This document shows positions 46,540-58,200 of a stretch of 64,000 bases of DNA, one piece after another. Below the pieces are notes generated by a model. That model did not search any database and was not told the DNA's origin. It saw only the letters and a program-made list of their open reading frames with translations. The stretch spans positions 124,001-188,000 of the forward strand of contig ML680005.1 in NCBI GenBank assembly GCA_007922225.1. Reading direction: 5' to 3'. A program made the position numbers and the translations under genes. The DNA is from Emydura subglobosa. Its lineage: Eukaryota; Chordata; Testudines; Chelidae. The first letter of the stretch is position 1; each line of letters opens with the position of its first letter.

Positions 46540-47170
46540 GCAGAATCGCCTCCCACTGGCCCTGCGCCGGGCCCGGCCAGGAGGCTGGGGCACGCTGCAA
46601 CAGGCTGGCGGCTGGCTCAGGCCTAGGGCCGCAGGCTGGCATCTGCTCTGGTGCGGCCAGGGCTCCGGGGGCTGCCAGCTCAGACTCCGCCTCATGCCAG
46701 GCTACCGCTGCCAGCCCTTCTCTCCCTGTCTCCGCTTCCGCTTCCCCTCTCTATGGTCCACCTCCTGCCTCTCTAGACGCTGAATCCTGGCCGCCGGACC
46801 GCTCCTAGCCACTCTATGGTTCAGCGCGCGCGCGCAGATCTCTTGCCTCAAGGCCACACCTCCCCGCTGCCTAGTCACGCCGCCATCTTTTCTAGCAACG
46901 TCCGCTTGAGCCTCGCGCCCTGTGTCCCTGCCGGCTCGTGCTGATGCTGCTGCTGCTGCTGCTGACTCTGAGCTTGCTCCCAGGGCCGGGACCCGGACCG
47001 CGCCCTGGCTGCCGGCGCCCTGTGCCCCCGCCGGGGCAGGGCCATGGTGAAAGCCAGCCCCCTAGACAGGCTGGGCCAGGTTCCGAGCCGGGGCGGACAT
47101 GTCTCTGCAGAAGGGGAGCTGCTCCCGTTGGAGCACGGCGGAGATCAGGGCAATGAACCGTCCAGCTCCA
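46540..47170. promoter_or_regulatory. CpG-rich region A, probable CHPF2 promoter
   Basis: Rich in CG dinucleotides, with a (CG)n run at 46824-46836 (cagcgcgcgcgcgcag). It contains 'gccgccatctt' (YY1-type site, 46880-46890) and 'tctagcaacgtccg' (X-box half-like), both common at vertebrate promoters. The position upstream of CHPF2 on the minus strand fits its promoter and first exon. A CTG run at 46941-46965 lies inside. No TATA box was seen. Confidence 0.5.
46944..47156 (+). other. Leucine-rich frame over a CTG repeat
   Basis: ATG at 46944 opens MLLLLLLTLSLLPGPGPGPR, resembling a signal peptide, followed by proline/arginine/glycine-rich sequence to a stop at 47156. The leucines come from a CTG tract and the rest from GC-rich DNA, so chance is the likelier explanation. 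No donor site was tested and no family is recognised. Confidence 0.15.
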
Positions 47171-47609
47171 AGGCAAGACCTCTTAGCTCGGGGGCTCAGC
47201 TGAACACTTCCCCGACCCCGTCACTGCTGCCTCCTGCAATGGCATCTTGCTCTGCACCGCCTGGTACTAGCCATGTTGGCCAGCTTCTACATGAGACGGA
47301 CCACTGGGCTGCTTCAGCCTGGCAATTTTATGTTCCAGGCAGTAATTCCTAGTATTCAGAGGTGGGGCCAGCTATTGAGAGTAACTGGGGCTGCAGGTCA
47401 GTGGAGCCCTGTGTGCCCCCATGAAGTCTCACAAAAGATAAGGGAGTGTTTTATGGGAATGCAATCCTGATACACGCACACTCAGCAGGAAAATACCCAA
47501 TCTGTATTTGCCAGCCCTTATCATTTCCTCCTGACCAGGAATATACCCAGCCCCATATCTCCCTTCTCTCCCCAGGGAAGACACCAGCTCCATCTTCTCA
47601 ACTCCAGCT

Positions 47610-47745
47610 TTTTACTGTAAGCTCTTTAGGGCACGAACTCTTTTTGTTTTGTGGTCGTACAGCTGCAGCACCTGGTACTGTGGGTCCGGGTCCGTGACTA
47701 GGGCTGGTAGGCACTAGGCTAGTACAAATAAGAATAATAAAGCAA
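47610..47745 (+). repeat. L2-type LINE 3' tail
   Basis: 'gtaagctctttagggcacga' then 'actctttttgttttgtgg', 'tacagctgcagcacctggta' and 'ggtaggcactaggctagtac', ending 'aataagaataataaa'. Same 3' module as at 55.56-55.67 kb. Confidence 0.65.
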
Positions 47746-47838
47746 AGAAGAAAAATACAGACATGGCCCTGACCCAAAAGGTGTCAAACTGCTTCCTCAT
47801 CTGATCCCATCCTGGGCACCTGGTACCCCCCACCCTGT

Positions 47839-48034
47839 CAGGGCTGTATTATCCATTAGGCACAGTGCCTAGAGCCTACGAAACTTTCAGGGCCTATGAA
47901 AATTTTTTTATATATAATTTTTTATTTTTATTTAAAAAACTATCTATTAATAGCTTAAAATCAAATTAGTTATTTTAGTCAGGGCCTGCAAAGGCAAGTG
48001 TGCCTAGGCCTACGAAGGTCTTAAAACGGCCCTG
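47839..48034. mobile_element. hAT-type non-autonomous element with 8-bp duplication
   Basis: 196 bp. Ends: cagggctgtattatcc and, reversed, cagggccgttttaagac. It is flanked by a perfect 8-base direct repeat CACCCTGT (47831-47838 and 48035-48042). CAGGGC ends plus an 8-bp duplication are the hAT hallmarks. The inner arms (cattaggcacagtgcctaga ... tgtgcctaggcctacga) are also inverted. The middle is AT-rich. It sits between the two promoter candidates. Confidence 0.85.
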
Positions 48035-48179
48035 CACCCTGTGTCCCCATTCTGAGTTCATGTTTCCAGCACCGACTGGCATTCAGGACTGATCAGCTTC
48101 ACGTGTGTGAGAAACATTGCGGGGAGATGGGGAGGGCAATGACAAATGACCAGGCCTTCCATTGAGAAGCCACGGCTAG

Positions 48180-48740
48180 CGGACTTCATTTCCCAAGGGA
48201 CCCTGGGGCTCGGCGCGTTGCATGCTGGGAGTTGGAGGCCCGTCTCGTCTAGTCTCTTATGGAGACCTTTGGACTTGACTCCATTTCCCAGAGTGTCCCG
48301 AGGCCCGGCGTGAAGTGACGTATCACATAGTGATTGGTTATAGGGCCGGAGGGGGCGGAGCGTGCGCACGAGGTAGCAGCTTCTGTTGCGACAGAAGGAA
48401 AAGCACGGAGAAGCCGGCCGGGCAGCTGGGGTGAGGCCGGGCGCGGGGCCGGTGAGGGGCGCGGGGCCGGGTGTGACGGGCCGCGCCGGGCGGGAGCTGG
48501 GGAAGTGATTGGGCCTTGCCGGCATCCGGCCGCTCCCTCCCTGGCGCTTCCGTGCGAGGTGCGGCCCGGCCCGGCCCCGGCCCCCCGCCTGTCGGAAGTG
48601 GGGCCGGGGGGACAGCGGGTGGCCTGGAGCCGCCCGGCCGCTGTTCGACGCTACCAGGGACAAGGGCGACTCTGAACGTTGGCGCCAGCGGCCCTCACCG
48701 TGGTGCCGCCGCGCAGCAGCTGCGCTCTGGGCCTGGAGCG
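48180..48740 (+). promoter_or_regulatory. ABCF2: CpG-rich region B, ABCF2 promoter
   Basis: Dense in CG and GC-boxes (gggggcggag at 48351-48360). It also has a CRE-like tgacgt (48316-48321), an inverted CCAAT box (attgg, 48333-48337), and two 'ctcc(a/c)tttccca(g)' / 'gcatgctgggagttg' sites (48220-48236 and about 48280-48294) that resemble the ZNF143-type motif of housekeeping promoters. No TATA box. It lies just upstream of the likely first exon. Confidence 0.7.
48365..48430 (+). other. ABCF2: ABCF2 untranslated exon 1 (candidate)
   Basis: The exon end is set by a strong donor (gcagctggg/gtgaggc) at 48431, inside the CpG island. The exon beginning is only estimated from the promoter elements. 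It splices to the acceptor at 49077-49078. Confidence 0.5.
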
Positions 48741-49123
48741 CAGCACGCGGCCTGCGGGCCACGGCCTGTTCTTGGCCTTGGCAGCAGCTGGGGAGCCAAG
48801 CGGCCCCTTCAGTGTGAGGGGCCTTGGTGCTAAGTGACGTTGTTGGCTCCTGGCCCTCTCAGAGGCCGCTGCTCATCTCGAAGGAGTTGATGGATCTTTT
48901 TGAATGGGCGAGGTCCATGCTCTGGGCCCTACATGCTGGGAGGGAACGGGATCTAGGCTGAGGTACAGCCGGTGAAAATGTGTCCATGCTAATGGAAGCC
49001 CAGAAAGAGGTCTCGGTCCTGGGGTCTGTGGCAGGCCCTGGCTTCTCTCTAATGGGTTTCCTCATTCTTTTCCTGTAGGTTGCACCGCATTTTGCAGCTG
49101 TGCTAGAGCAGTGGTCTGTAATC

Positions 49124-49277
49124 ATGCCCTCTGACCTGGCCAAGAAGAAAGCAGCCAAGAAGAAAGAGGCAGCCAAAGCTCGTCAACGGCCAAAGAAAAC
49201 CCCTGAGGAGAATGGTGATGATGAGATTGAGCAACAGGAGATGAAGAATGAGGAGGCCAATGGGACAGAAGAGTCAG
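49124..49277 (+). CDS. ABCF2: ABCF2 coding exon 2 (first coding)
   Basis: Residues 1-51 plus one base. The untranslated part begins at 49079 after acceptor tcctgtag. It encodes the basic N-terminus and the acidic, weakly conserved [20 protein letters not shown] stretch. Donor gagtcag/gtgaga. Confidence 0.96.
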
Positions 49278-52200
49278 GTGAGAAAGGAGCTTCTTTATTG
49301 GACTCTTTCCCTTCCCTGGGTAACTAGGCTAGTCAGTTCTCTCCCAGCTCAGCATCATCTGTGCCTTTCTGTCTTGCAGCTTGGGCTCCTGCCAGCTGAC
49401 TGTTTTAAGGAGCGCTCCGCTTCTGCCGAGGTCAAACTTGGGCATCTGAGGGGCACAGGATACTTGGCAGAATTTCCACCATGTTGTATCTTGTTATGGA
49501 GCTAGCTTGGCTGCCTGTACGTGCACTCCTATCTCAGGGGTGTCTAAGACAAAAAAGACTGATAGATAGCAAAGATGCTGAACTGGATTAGGCTAGAAAA
49601 TAACCCCAGAGTATTAGACACTGATCAGTGAAAATATCTAAGATCCTTGGCTCATGCTGGACCCTGATAATACACTCTCCAAAACCACTACCTATCTTTA
49701 ACTGGTAAGAAGGCTCCCTCCATTTCTCTTGGATAGTAATCCAGGTGCAGTAATTTGTCACCCACAGGCAGGGCTACAGCAATTCTTCCTGCCTGGGTAT
49801 AAACTAAGACCTTGCAGAGTAGCAACAGATGATGCTGATGTGGCAGCAAGCCACAGAAACAGACATATTGCAGACCTCAATGGCACATTGGTGCTTTGAC
49901 TTGCACTGGTTCTCTGCCATTCTGGTGCTTGGGGTTTCTTATTTTCAGTCTTTTGGCATAGGCCTGAACTGTGTTTGACTGTCTCTTTCTGACACACTAA
50001 GACTAGCAGAGTCTGGATAGCTTGATGGGAGAGACCCTTCCAATAGGGGAACCTTGGCCTGCTATCCTCTCAGAGAGGAAACATGGAAGATACCTATCTT
50101 TGCACTAGTGCATTTTCACAGCCGACATGGAGCAGGAGGAAACAGGCTTCTTTTAGAGGGAGTATGCCAGCAGTGCTGTAACCAGAGCGTGGCGAGCAGG
50201 GCAGCCACAGGGCACAAAGCTGCAGGATCAGAAAAATGACAAAAAAAATGGTAGAGTGCGCAAATGTGCTTACTCGCCCCAGGTGCTAAAATGCCTAGTT
50301 ATGTCTCTGTGTGCTAGGCAGTTATGGTCACCAGAGGGCCAGAATCCCCAGGAGCAAGACTGTACCTTAAAGGATCCTGCTTTTCTGGGACCATCCCATG
50401 TCTGTGTAGCAGGCAGAGAGATGCTGGGGAAATAAATCTGTTAGAGGCAGCATGGTCCAGTGGTCAGGGCACTGGACTGGGAGTTCAGAGACTTGGGTTC
50501 TATTACTAGCTCTGCCACTGACCTGCTGTGTGATCTTGGGCAAGTCACTCCCTCTCCAGGTTCTTTCCCCTTCAACCCTTTGTCTGTCTGGTTGACCAAG
50601 CAAAGTGAGCCCTAATGCTCAATGGCATTTCTGTCTGTCTGTAATGCGGTAACTTTTGACGACCACATCCAATCAATTCCAAAACTTCAGGAAATGTTCT
50701 AGGCATCAGTGGGAAGAACCCTATTGATTTTACTGACAGTTGGAAAAGGGGAACATCAGAAAAACCTGATTTCCACACAGTGCCCATATGGTGCTGCAGG
50801 CAGAGGAACACTGACACATCAGAGGTAACTCAACCAGTCATCACCCTCTCTCACCAGTTTATTTGCATACTTCAATCCCATTGGGTGAACTGAATCAGCA
50901 AATGAAACTGCAGGTCAGGACAGAACCATTTTAATGGACTTGGGAGTTGCAGGGGTTCAGTCCAGGAATAGCTGGCGCTGCTTCAGATCAGGAGTTGTAT
51001 TGGCTGAGTAGGGGTGAGCCTGGAGATTTGCACTGTGGTTCCACAGTCAATCTTGCTTGAGCCAGGCAATCTGCCTTTGCCCAGTCAAAACTGTTCTAGT
51101 TCATCTAAACCGTGCCTGTTTGGTGTTCTATTCCTCTGCCTGCTGCACCAAATGGGCATTGTCATAGGGAAGTTGTTTATATAAAGCTGATCAATCACAG
51201 AAGAGAAGAAAAGGAATGGTTTAGATGGCTTAACAATAAAATTTAGGTTTAGTGGCAGCATTCTGCAAAATTGCTAGAGGCTTGAGAATAGAGGCTGGTT
51301 TTCTGCTCCTTCTACCTGCCATTTTGGGCATATAAGGGACTAAGTTTGTGTTCCTCTAGCATATTTAAACTAAGATCTTTTCTGTATGTTTGTGCGAGGT
51401 CTAGCAACTTTTGGCTTACTAATAACTGGTTACTTGAGAAATGTTAACTGGTTCCTTTTGCCAGGGTTGATGCCCCATTATGGGATTGCGGGCTGCACCT
51501 AAATTGTGTAAAAGGGGTCAGATTGCAACTGCCCTTCTCTCTTATACAGAAGTATTTCCAGGGAGACCACAGGTTATGGGGTGCAGTGCAGCTTGGCAAC
51601 TAGGATCAGGATGCTGAGCCCTTGCAGCCTTCGTAGGCTGTGCACTTGCCACTCAGGAGGCTGTACACATTCCAGCTCTCCCTGCTCTGAGAGGCTGGAG
51701 CATTGGGAAGTCCCAAAGGGTGCTATGTGTTCAGCATAGCAGTGTCCCCGGAGGAAGAGTTGGGCTGCCCAATTCAAGTTTCCATGAGGATGTGGGCAGG
51801 AGAAGATTTGGTAATGAGGGTAAGTAAAGGGTAGGAGCAATGAAGGAGGAAAGAAAACTCTGCTTGGAGACTGAGGATGAGGGAGGGATGCATATAGGCA
51901 GTGTTGCCTCTGCAGCACTGGCAGCAACTCTCTCTAACGTGGTCCTTTTCCAAAGAACCTTTATCCTCGTCTTCGTTCCAGTGCAGCTGTCCTGTGGCTG
52001 AGCTCCTGTTTAAACTCTCCTTATGCCAGCCCTTACCCTGAGAAGCCAGCAGGGGGTGCTGTATGCCATTTCCTTCTGGCCTCCAGGGAGCAGTGATCTC
52101 ACTTGGGGATGGCAGTAGGCTGGCCCTCCATAAACTAACTTTATAACTTCAGAGGCCCAGTCTTTCTTATGGGACGAATGGAAGGCCTCACTAGCCATGG

Positions 52201-55200
52201 TGACTCTGCCTGCTTAGCTGAACAAGTGGTTGTAAGATCCTGAGCAGGCTCACATGCGGGGGGGAGGGGCAGACTCCCACATCATTGTGGGTGTTAGGAG
52301 GGATGAAGGGCTGCCATGTCTTTTAACCTGTCTCCGCACACAGAGATAGATGCTCTGACAAAGGAGTTGGAGGACTTTGAGCTGAAGAAAGCAGCTGCCC
52401 GCGCTGTCACTGGGGTGCTGGCCTCCCACCCCAACAGCACCGATGTGCACATCATTAACCTCTCGCTGACCTTCCACGGCCAGGAGCTGCTGAGCGACAC
52501 CAAACTCGAGCTGAACTCAGGGCGTCGCTATGGGCTTATCGGGCTCAATGGGATAGGTGAGATTTTTGGGGGGGGGGGGGAGTGTACATGGAAAAATCGT
52601 AGAGCGCGTTCTCAAGGAATCCATTCTGAGGCACTTGGAAGAAAATAAGGTGATCAGGAACAGTCAGCATGGATTCACCAAGGGCCAACCTGATTGCCTT
52701 CTATGATGTGATGACTGGCTCTGTGGATGTGGGGAAAGGAGTGGATGTGATATACCTTGACTTTAGCAAAGTTTTTAGATATGATCTCCCACAGTATTTG
52801 TATCAGCAAGTTTGCAGATGACACTAAGCTGGAGGGAGTGGTAGATACCCTGAAGGGCAGGGATAGGATACAGAGTGACCTAGACACATTGGAGGATTGG
52901 GCCAAAAGAAATCTGATGAGGTTCAGCAAGGACAAGTGCAGAGTCTTGCAGTTAGGATGGAAGAATCCCGTGCACAGCTACAGACTGGGGACCGACGGGC
53001 TAGGCAGCAATTCTGCAGAAAAGGACCTGGGGGTTACAGTGCACAAGAAGCTGGATATGAGTCAGCAGTGTGCCCTTATTGCCAAACAGGCTAACAGCAT
53101 GTTGGGCTGAATTAGTAAGAGCATTGCCAGCAGATTGAGGGAAGTGATTAGTCCCCTCATTTGGTACTGGTGAGGCCACATTTGGAGTATTGTGTCCAGT
53201 TTTGGGGCCCCCACTACAGAAAGCATGTGGACAAATTGGAGAGAGTCCAGCGGAGGGCAACAAAAATGATTAGGGGTCTGGAGCACAAGGCTTATGAGGA
53301 GAGACTGAGGAAACTGGGCTTGTTTAGTCTGCAGAAGAGAAGAATGAGGGGGGATTTGATAACCGCCTTAACTACCTGAAAGGGGGTTCCAGGGAGGTTG
53401 GAGCTAGGCTGTTCTCAATGGTAGAAGATAACAGAACTAGAAGCAATGGTCTCAAGTGCAGTGGGGGAGGTCTAGGTTGAATATTAGGAAAAGGTTTTTC
53501 ACTAGGAGGGTGGTGAAGCACTGGAATGGGTTACCCAGGGAGGTGGTGGAGCCTCCATCCTTCGAGGTTTTTAAGGTGTGGCTTGACAAAGCCCTGGCTG
53601 CGATGATTTATTTGGGGTTGGTCTTGCTGTGAGCAGGGGGTTGGACTAGATACCTCCTGAGGTCCCTTCCAACCCTAGTCTTCTATGATTCTATGATATG
53701 ACTATGTGGGGAGAGTGTCTCAGTGCTGTTTTGGGGAAATGATGCTCCTGTGGGATACTGAACTGGTGGGGAGCTGCAGGATGCAAAACATCAGTGATGC
53801 TACGGAGAGGGGCTGCCTTGGCAGGAAAAACTAGACTGAGACTCAGCTGGGCAGTGCAGCAGATACTAGGGCAGCTGCCCTCATCCCAGAGAGATTCAGG
53901 GGGAGTAGAATGGAAGGAAGGAAGTTGGATGGATTTCCATTGCAGCTTTGGCTTGTCTCTTTAGCAGCATCAGTGTCACAGTGCAGGGAGGTGATGGTGA
54001 CCATGTTTCTTTTCTTGAAATCCTGTCGTCTCTTGGCTTCTGTGACTCTTTCCTCTCCTGGTTCTATGCCTACCTCCCTAATGGAGGATTCTCCTCCTTT
54101 GCCCTCCAGTGTTCTCTGGAGTTTCCACAGGGCTTTGTCCTTGGTCCCTTCTCTTCTCTCTCTCCACCTGATCTCTGGGTAATCTCATCTACAAACACAA
54201 ATTCAGTTACTATCTCTATGTGAGTTCTGTGGCACTTTAAAGACTAACAAATTTAATATTTGTAGACATAAGCTTTCGAGAGATTTCAGCTCTCTAGATT
54301 TCAGCTGAAATCTCTCGAAAGCTTATGTCTACAAATATTAAATTTGTTAGTCTTTAAAGTGCTACAAAACTCTCGTTGTTTTTGCTGTATACAGACTAAC
54401 ACGGCTACCCCTCTGGAACTATCTCTATGTGGATGATTCAGTTCTCTGCTCCAGATCTGACTCCTTCTGTCCAAGCTAAAAACTCAGTCTGTCTCTCTGA
54501 CATCTCCTTGTGGCTGTCTAGCCATCAGTTCTAGCTTAACATGGCTGAAACAGAACTGCTAATCACCTTCCCTGCTATCATGGGCGGCATGTGCACTCCA
54601 TCTTCCAGGAGATTAGCCCCTGCCCCACCCTCCTCTACCTCAGGCTCCTCCTACCACCGGAGGCTGCGCCCCCACTCGCCCACCTGCACAGCCCCCCCAG
54701 CCTTGGCCGGGCACTGGAGCAAAGCAGCCCCGAAGCGGAGCTGCCCCCTTTTCCCGCCCCCCTCCCCACATCGAGCCCTGGCTTGATCAGAGCAGCCCCC
54801 CCAAGCCCAAGCCACGGCTCATGTGTTCAACAGCACGGTGGCCTTTGATATCTGCCGCCCATATCTGCTATCTTCTTTCCTGATCATTGTGGATACCACC
54901 ACTACCCTGCCTGTCATTGTTGCCCATAATCTGGGAGTCATCTTAAACTCTGTCCTCTCTCTAAGTCTCCATGTCCAGGCTGTATTTAAATCTGTCTGAT
55001 TCTTTCACATAACATTTAAGATATCATCTTTCCTATCTATCCACCCAGTTACAATTCTCATCCAAGTTCTCACCATCTCACTCCTTGATTACTGCAACAT
55101 CCACCTCTGTTCTTGACAAATGCAATCTTGCCCCACTCATACCCATTCAGGATATTGCTGCAAAGATCGTTTTCCTAGCCTGTCACTCCTGACCACATCA

Positions 55201-58200
55201 GACCTCTTTGAATCTCTCCACTGGCTCTCCTTTCTTTATCACATCAAGCATAAGCTGCTTGTCTTCACTTACAAGGCTCTTCACAGTCAGTCCCTGCCCT
55301 ACCTATCATTTCTCATTCACTGTTGAGCTGTTTGTAGCTTGCCTCTGATCAGTCAATGTTGCCAGCCTCCAGTGCCCACTTGTTAAATTTTCAGACATCT
55401 TTGTGCTTTCTCCCGCGCTGTCCCATGATGCCTACATCAAACTTGACAGTTAGGCTGCTACTGTGCAGAGACCGTGACTTCTCATGCTGACCAATGCTGT
55501 CTTACTGTTTACTTGTGCTCTCTGTTCCTGTCTCTTGTTTCTTGTCTTACCCTTACATTGTAAGCCCCTTGGGGCAGGGACTGTCTTTGTTTTGTTTGTA
55601 CAACGCCTATCACAGTAGGGTCCTAATTTATGAGTAGGGCTCCTAGGTACCATGATAATTCAAATAGGAATAACTGCACTCGCTTCCAATGCCAGACAAT
55701 AACAGAAGGGTGTTTGTCTGCTTGCCTTCCTGCACTAGGAAAATCCATGCTCCTGTCCGCTATTGGGAAGCGGGAGGTACCGATCCCAGAACACATTGAC
55801 ATCTATCACCTGACCCGGGAGATGCCCCCTAGCGAGAAGACACCACTGCAGTGTGTGATGGAGGTGGATACGGAGAGGGCCATGCTGGAGCGGGAGGCGG
55901 AGCGGCTGGCTCACGAGGATGGTAAAGCTCTAGGGGGTTCATGTAGGTGGGGAATCCCCTTTGGGGAAGGGCCTCTTGCTCAGGCTCTTCACTGAAGCTT
56001 TCACAAGGCATAATGCCTGATCCTGCTGACCAACTGTAGCTGGAAACTTCTGGCGACCACTGCTCCTTCTCTAGCCACACAATGGTTCCTTTAGTTTAAA
56101 ACAGAGTGGAGATTGCTCCCCTGCAGCTTGTTATAGGGTCTCTGCTTTGGGAGGGGGTTTATATGAACCATGGGGCAGAGAGGTAGGCCCTAAGCAATTG
56201 CAGGCAGAGATAATGAGGGAAATGTGGCGAGTGGGGCACTTGTGGGGGACACTGGCTTGTGGGGCACTGGTGCGGGTGCTGACTGGCAGAGTCCTGTCTT
56301 GCAGCGGAGTGTGAGAAGCTGATGGAGCTGTATGAGCGTCTGGAGGAGCTGGATGCTGATAAGGCGGAAGTACGGGCCTCACGGATCCTGTATGGCTTGG
56401 GCTTCACTCCAGCCATGCAAAGGAAGAAGCTGAAAGATTTTAGTGGTGGCTGGCGAATGAGGGTGGCTCTCGCCAGGTGAGTGCTATGCTAAGTGCTCCC
56501 TCCCTGGAGATTCCCCTCTTCTGTTCCAGATTGCCACAGTGGAGGCACAGAGATCTCTGGGGAGGCGGGGCGAGTTGCTTTCTGGACATCCATCCACCAA
56601 GCTGGACTTGGGGAAACCTCCATTCGCTACATCTCTCCTGTCATCTACAGAGCCCTCTTCATTCGGCCATTCATGCTGCTGCTGGACGAGCCCACAAACC
56701 ACCTGGACCTGGATGCCTGTGTTTGGCTGGAAGAGGAGCTGAAAACGTAAGCATGGCTGGTGGTGTGCTTTGGGGCCTGTGCACCCTTGCAGGGGCATCT
56801 CAGCACAGCGCGCTCCCTGGAGCAGTCACTCACTGGCAGCTGTTCTGTTCGGTGCCACCTGTGGACATGTCTGTTTGCCTTATGGTCACACTGAGGCCCC
56901 ATTGTACTGGGTGCTGCACGGACAGTAGGAGGCCCATGTCCCAAAGGACTCTCGCTGGGAGGCATTTCTGAATTAGTTTCCCATGGAGCAGACAAGGCAC
57001 TCCAAAAAGTGTCAGGGGCCTCTTTCCTGTCCATTCTACCCAATCAGGATGAGGGATCATCCTCTACTTCCTGTGATTGGGCCCAGCAGCTTTCCCTAAA
57101 GCTCTTGTGGTATCTCGTTTTCTGTAGTGGGAGCAAATCCAGAGTGTTTCTTAGTGCACTGAGACCCTCCTGGTTACTGGCAGGGCTGCCAGCCTAGGAA
57201 TGTCATCCCTGTCTGGCCTCTAATAGCCCTGTGTAATGCTGCAGGTTCAAACGGATCCTTGTGCTGATCTCCCACTCCCAGGACTTCCTGAATGGCATCT
57301 GCACCAACATCATCCATATGCACAACCGTAAGCTGAAGTACTACACGGTGAGTGAGTGGGGCCAGGGTGTGACGAACTCTACTGGGCTGTGGGAGGAGGA
57401 GACTCATTAAAGAAACTAGAGGAGAAGACCCTTTTTCAGGCCACTTACTCCAGTCCAGACCCACCCATGGCTCCAGTCCAGGAATGTGCAGTCTAGGGAG
57501 CATCTGCTTGAAAGAAGCCTGTGCGGCTTGCTTTTGTTATGTGCAGGGAGAGCCTGGCCTTTGGGAATTGTCTCATGTTTTGTGGCCTCTCCCTCCAGGG
57601 GAATTATGATCAGTATGTGAAGACCCGTGTGGAGCTGGAAGAAAATCAAATGAAGCGTTTCCATTGGGAGCAGGATCAGATCGCCCACATGAAGGTACCT
57701 ATGTAGCTGGACTGCAGTTCTCATTCTTCCCCCACATGCACAACACCATAGTGGCTGCTGCCGCCAGGCTAATCGCTTGTCTCATTACAGAATTACATTG
57801 CACGATTCGGGCATGGCAGTGCTAAGCTGGCTAGACAGGCCCAAAGCAAAGAGAAGACCCTTCAGAAAATGATGGCCTCCGGGCTAACGGAGAGGGTGGT
57901 GAATGATAAGGTAGGATGCAGAAGTGGGCCTGCACTGCACTGGGCAGCACAGAATGGGGAGGAGGTGAACATCCCTCGGTGCTGAAGGAATAGGTTCAGG
58001 ATTACTAAGAAAGATTGGACATGCACAAGGCCATGGGGCCGGATGCAATGCATCCAAGAGTGCTGGGGGAGTTGGCTGATGTGATTTCAGAGCCATTGGC
58101 TGTTATCTTTGAAAGCTCGTGGCAATTGGGGGAGGTTCCTGATGATTGGAAAAAGGCAAATATAGTGCCCATCTTCAAAAAAGAAGATCCAGGGAACTAC

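Noticed and set aside
46944..47156. Secreted protein first exon (leucine-rich start)
   Set aside because: The leucines come from a CTG tract and the rest from GC-rich CpG-island DNA; no domain, no matching gene in the known neighbourhood. Kept only as a low-confidence feature.
48058..48762. 234-codon minus-strand frame over the ABCF2 promoter
   Set aside because: Arginine/proline/alanine-rich frame caused by GC-rich DNA with few stops; crosses the promoter and exon 1 and has no homology that I know.
50443..50570. tRNA gene
   Set aside because: The tRNA-like promoter words belong to a MIR SINE and no full cloverleaf can be formed.
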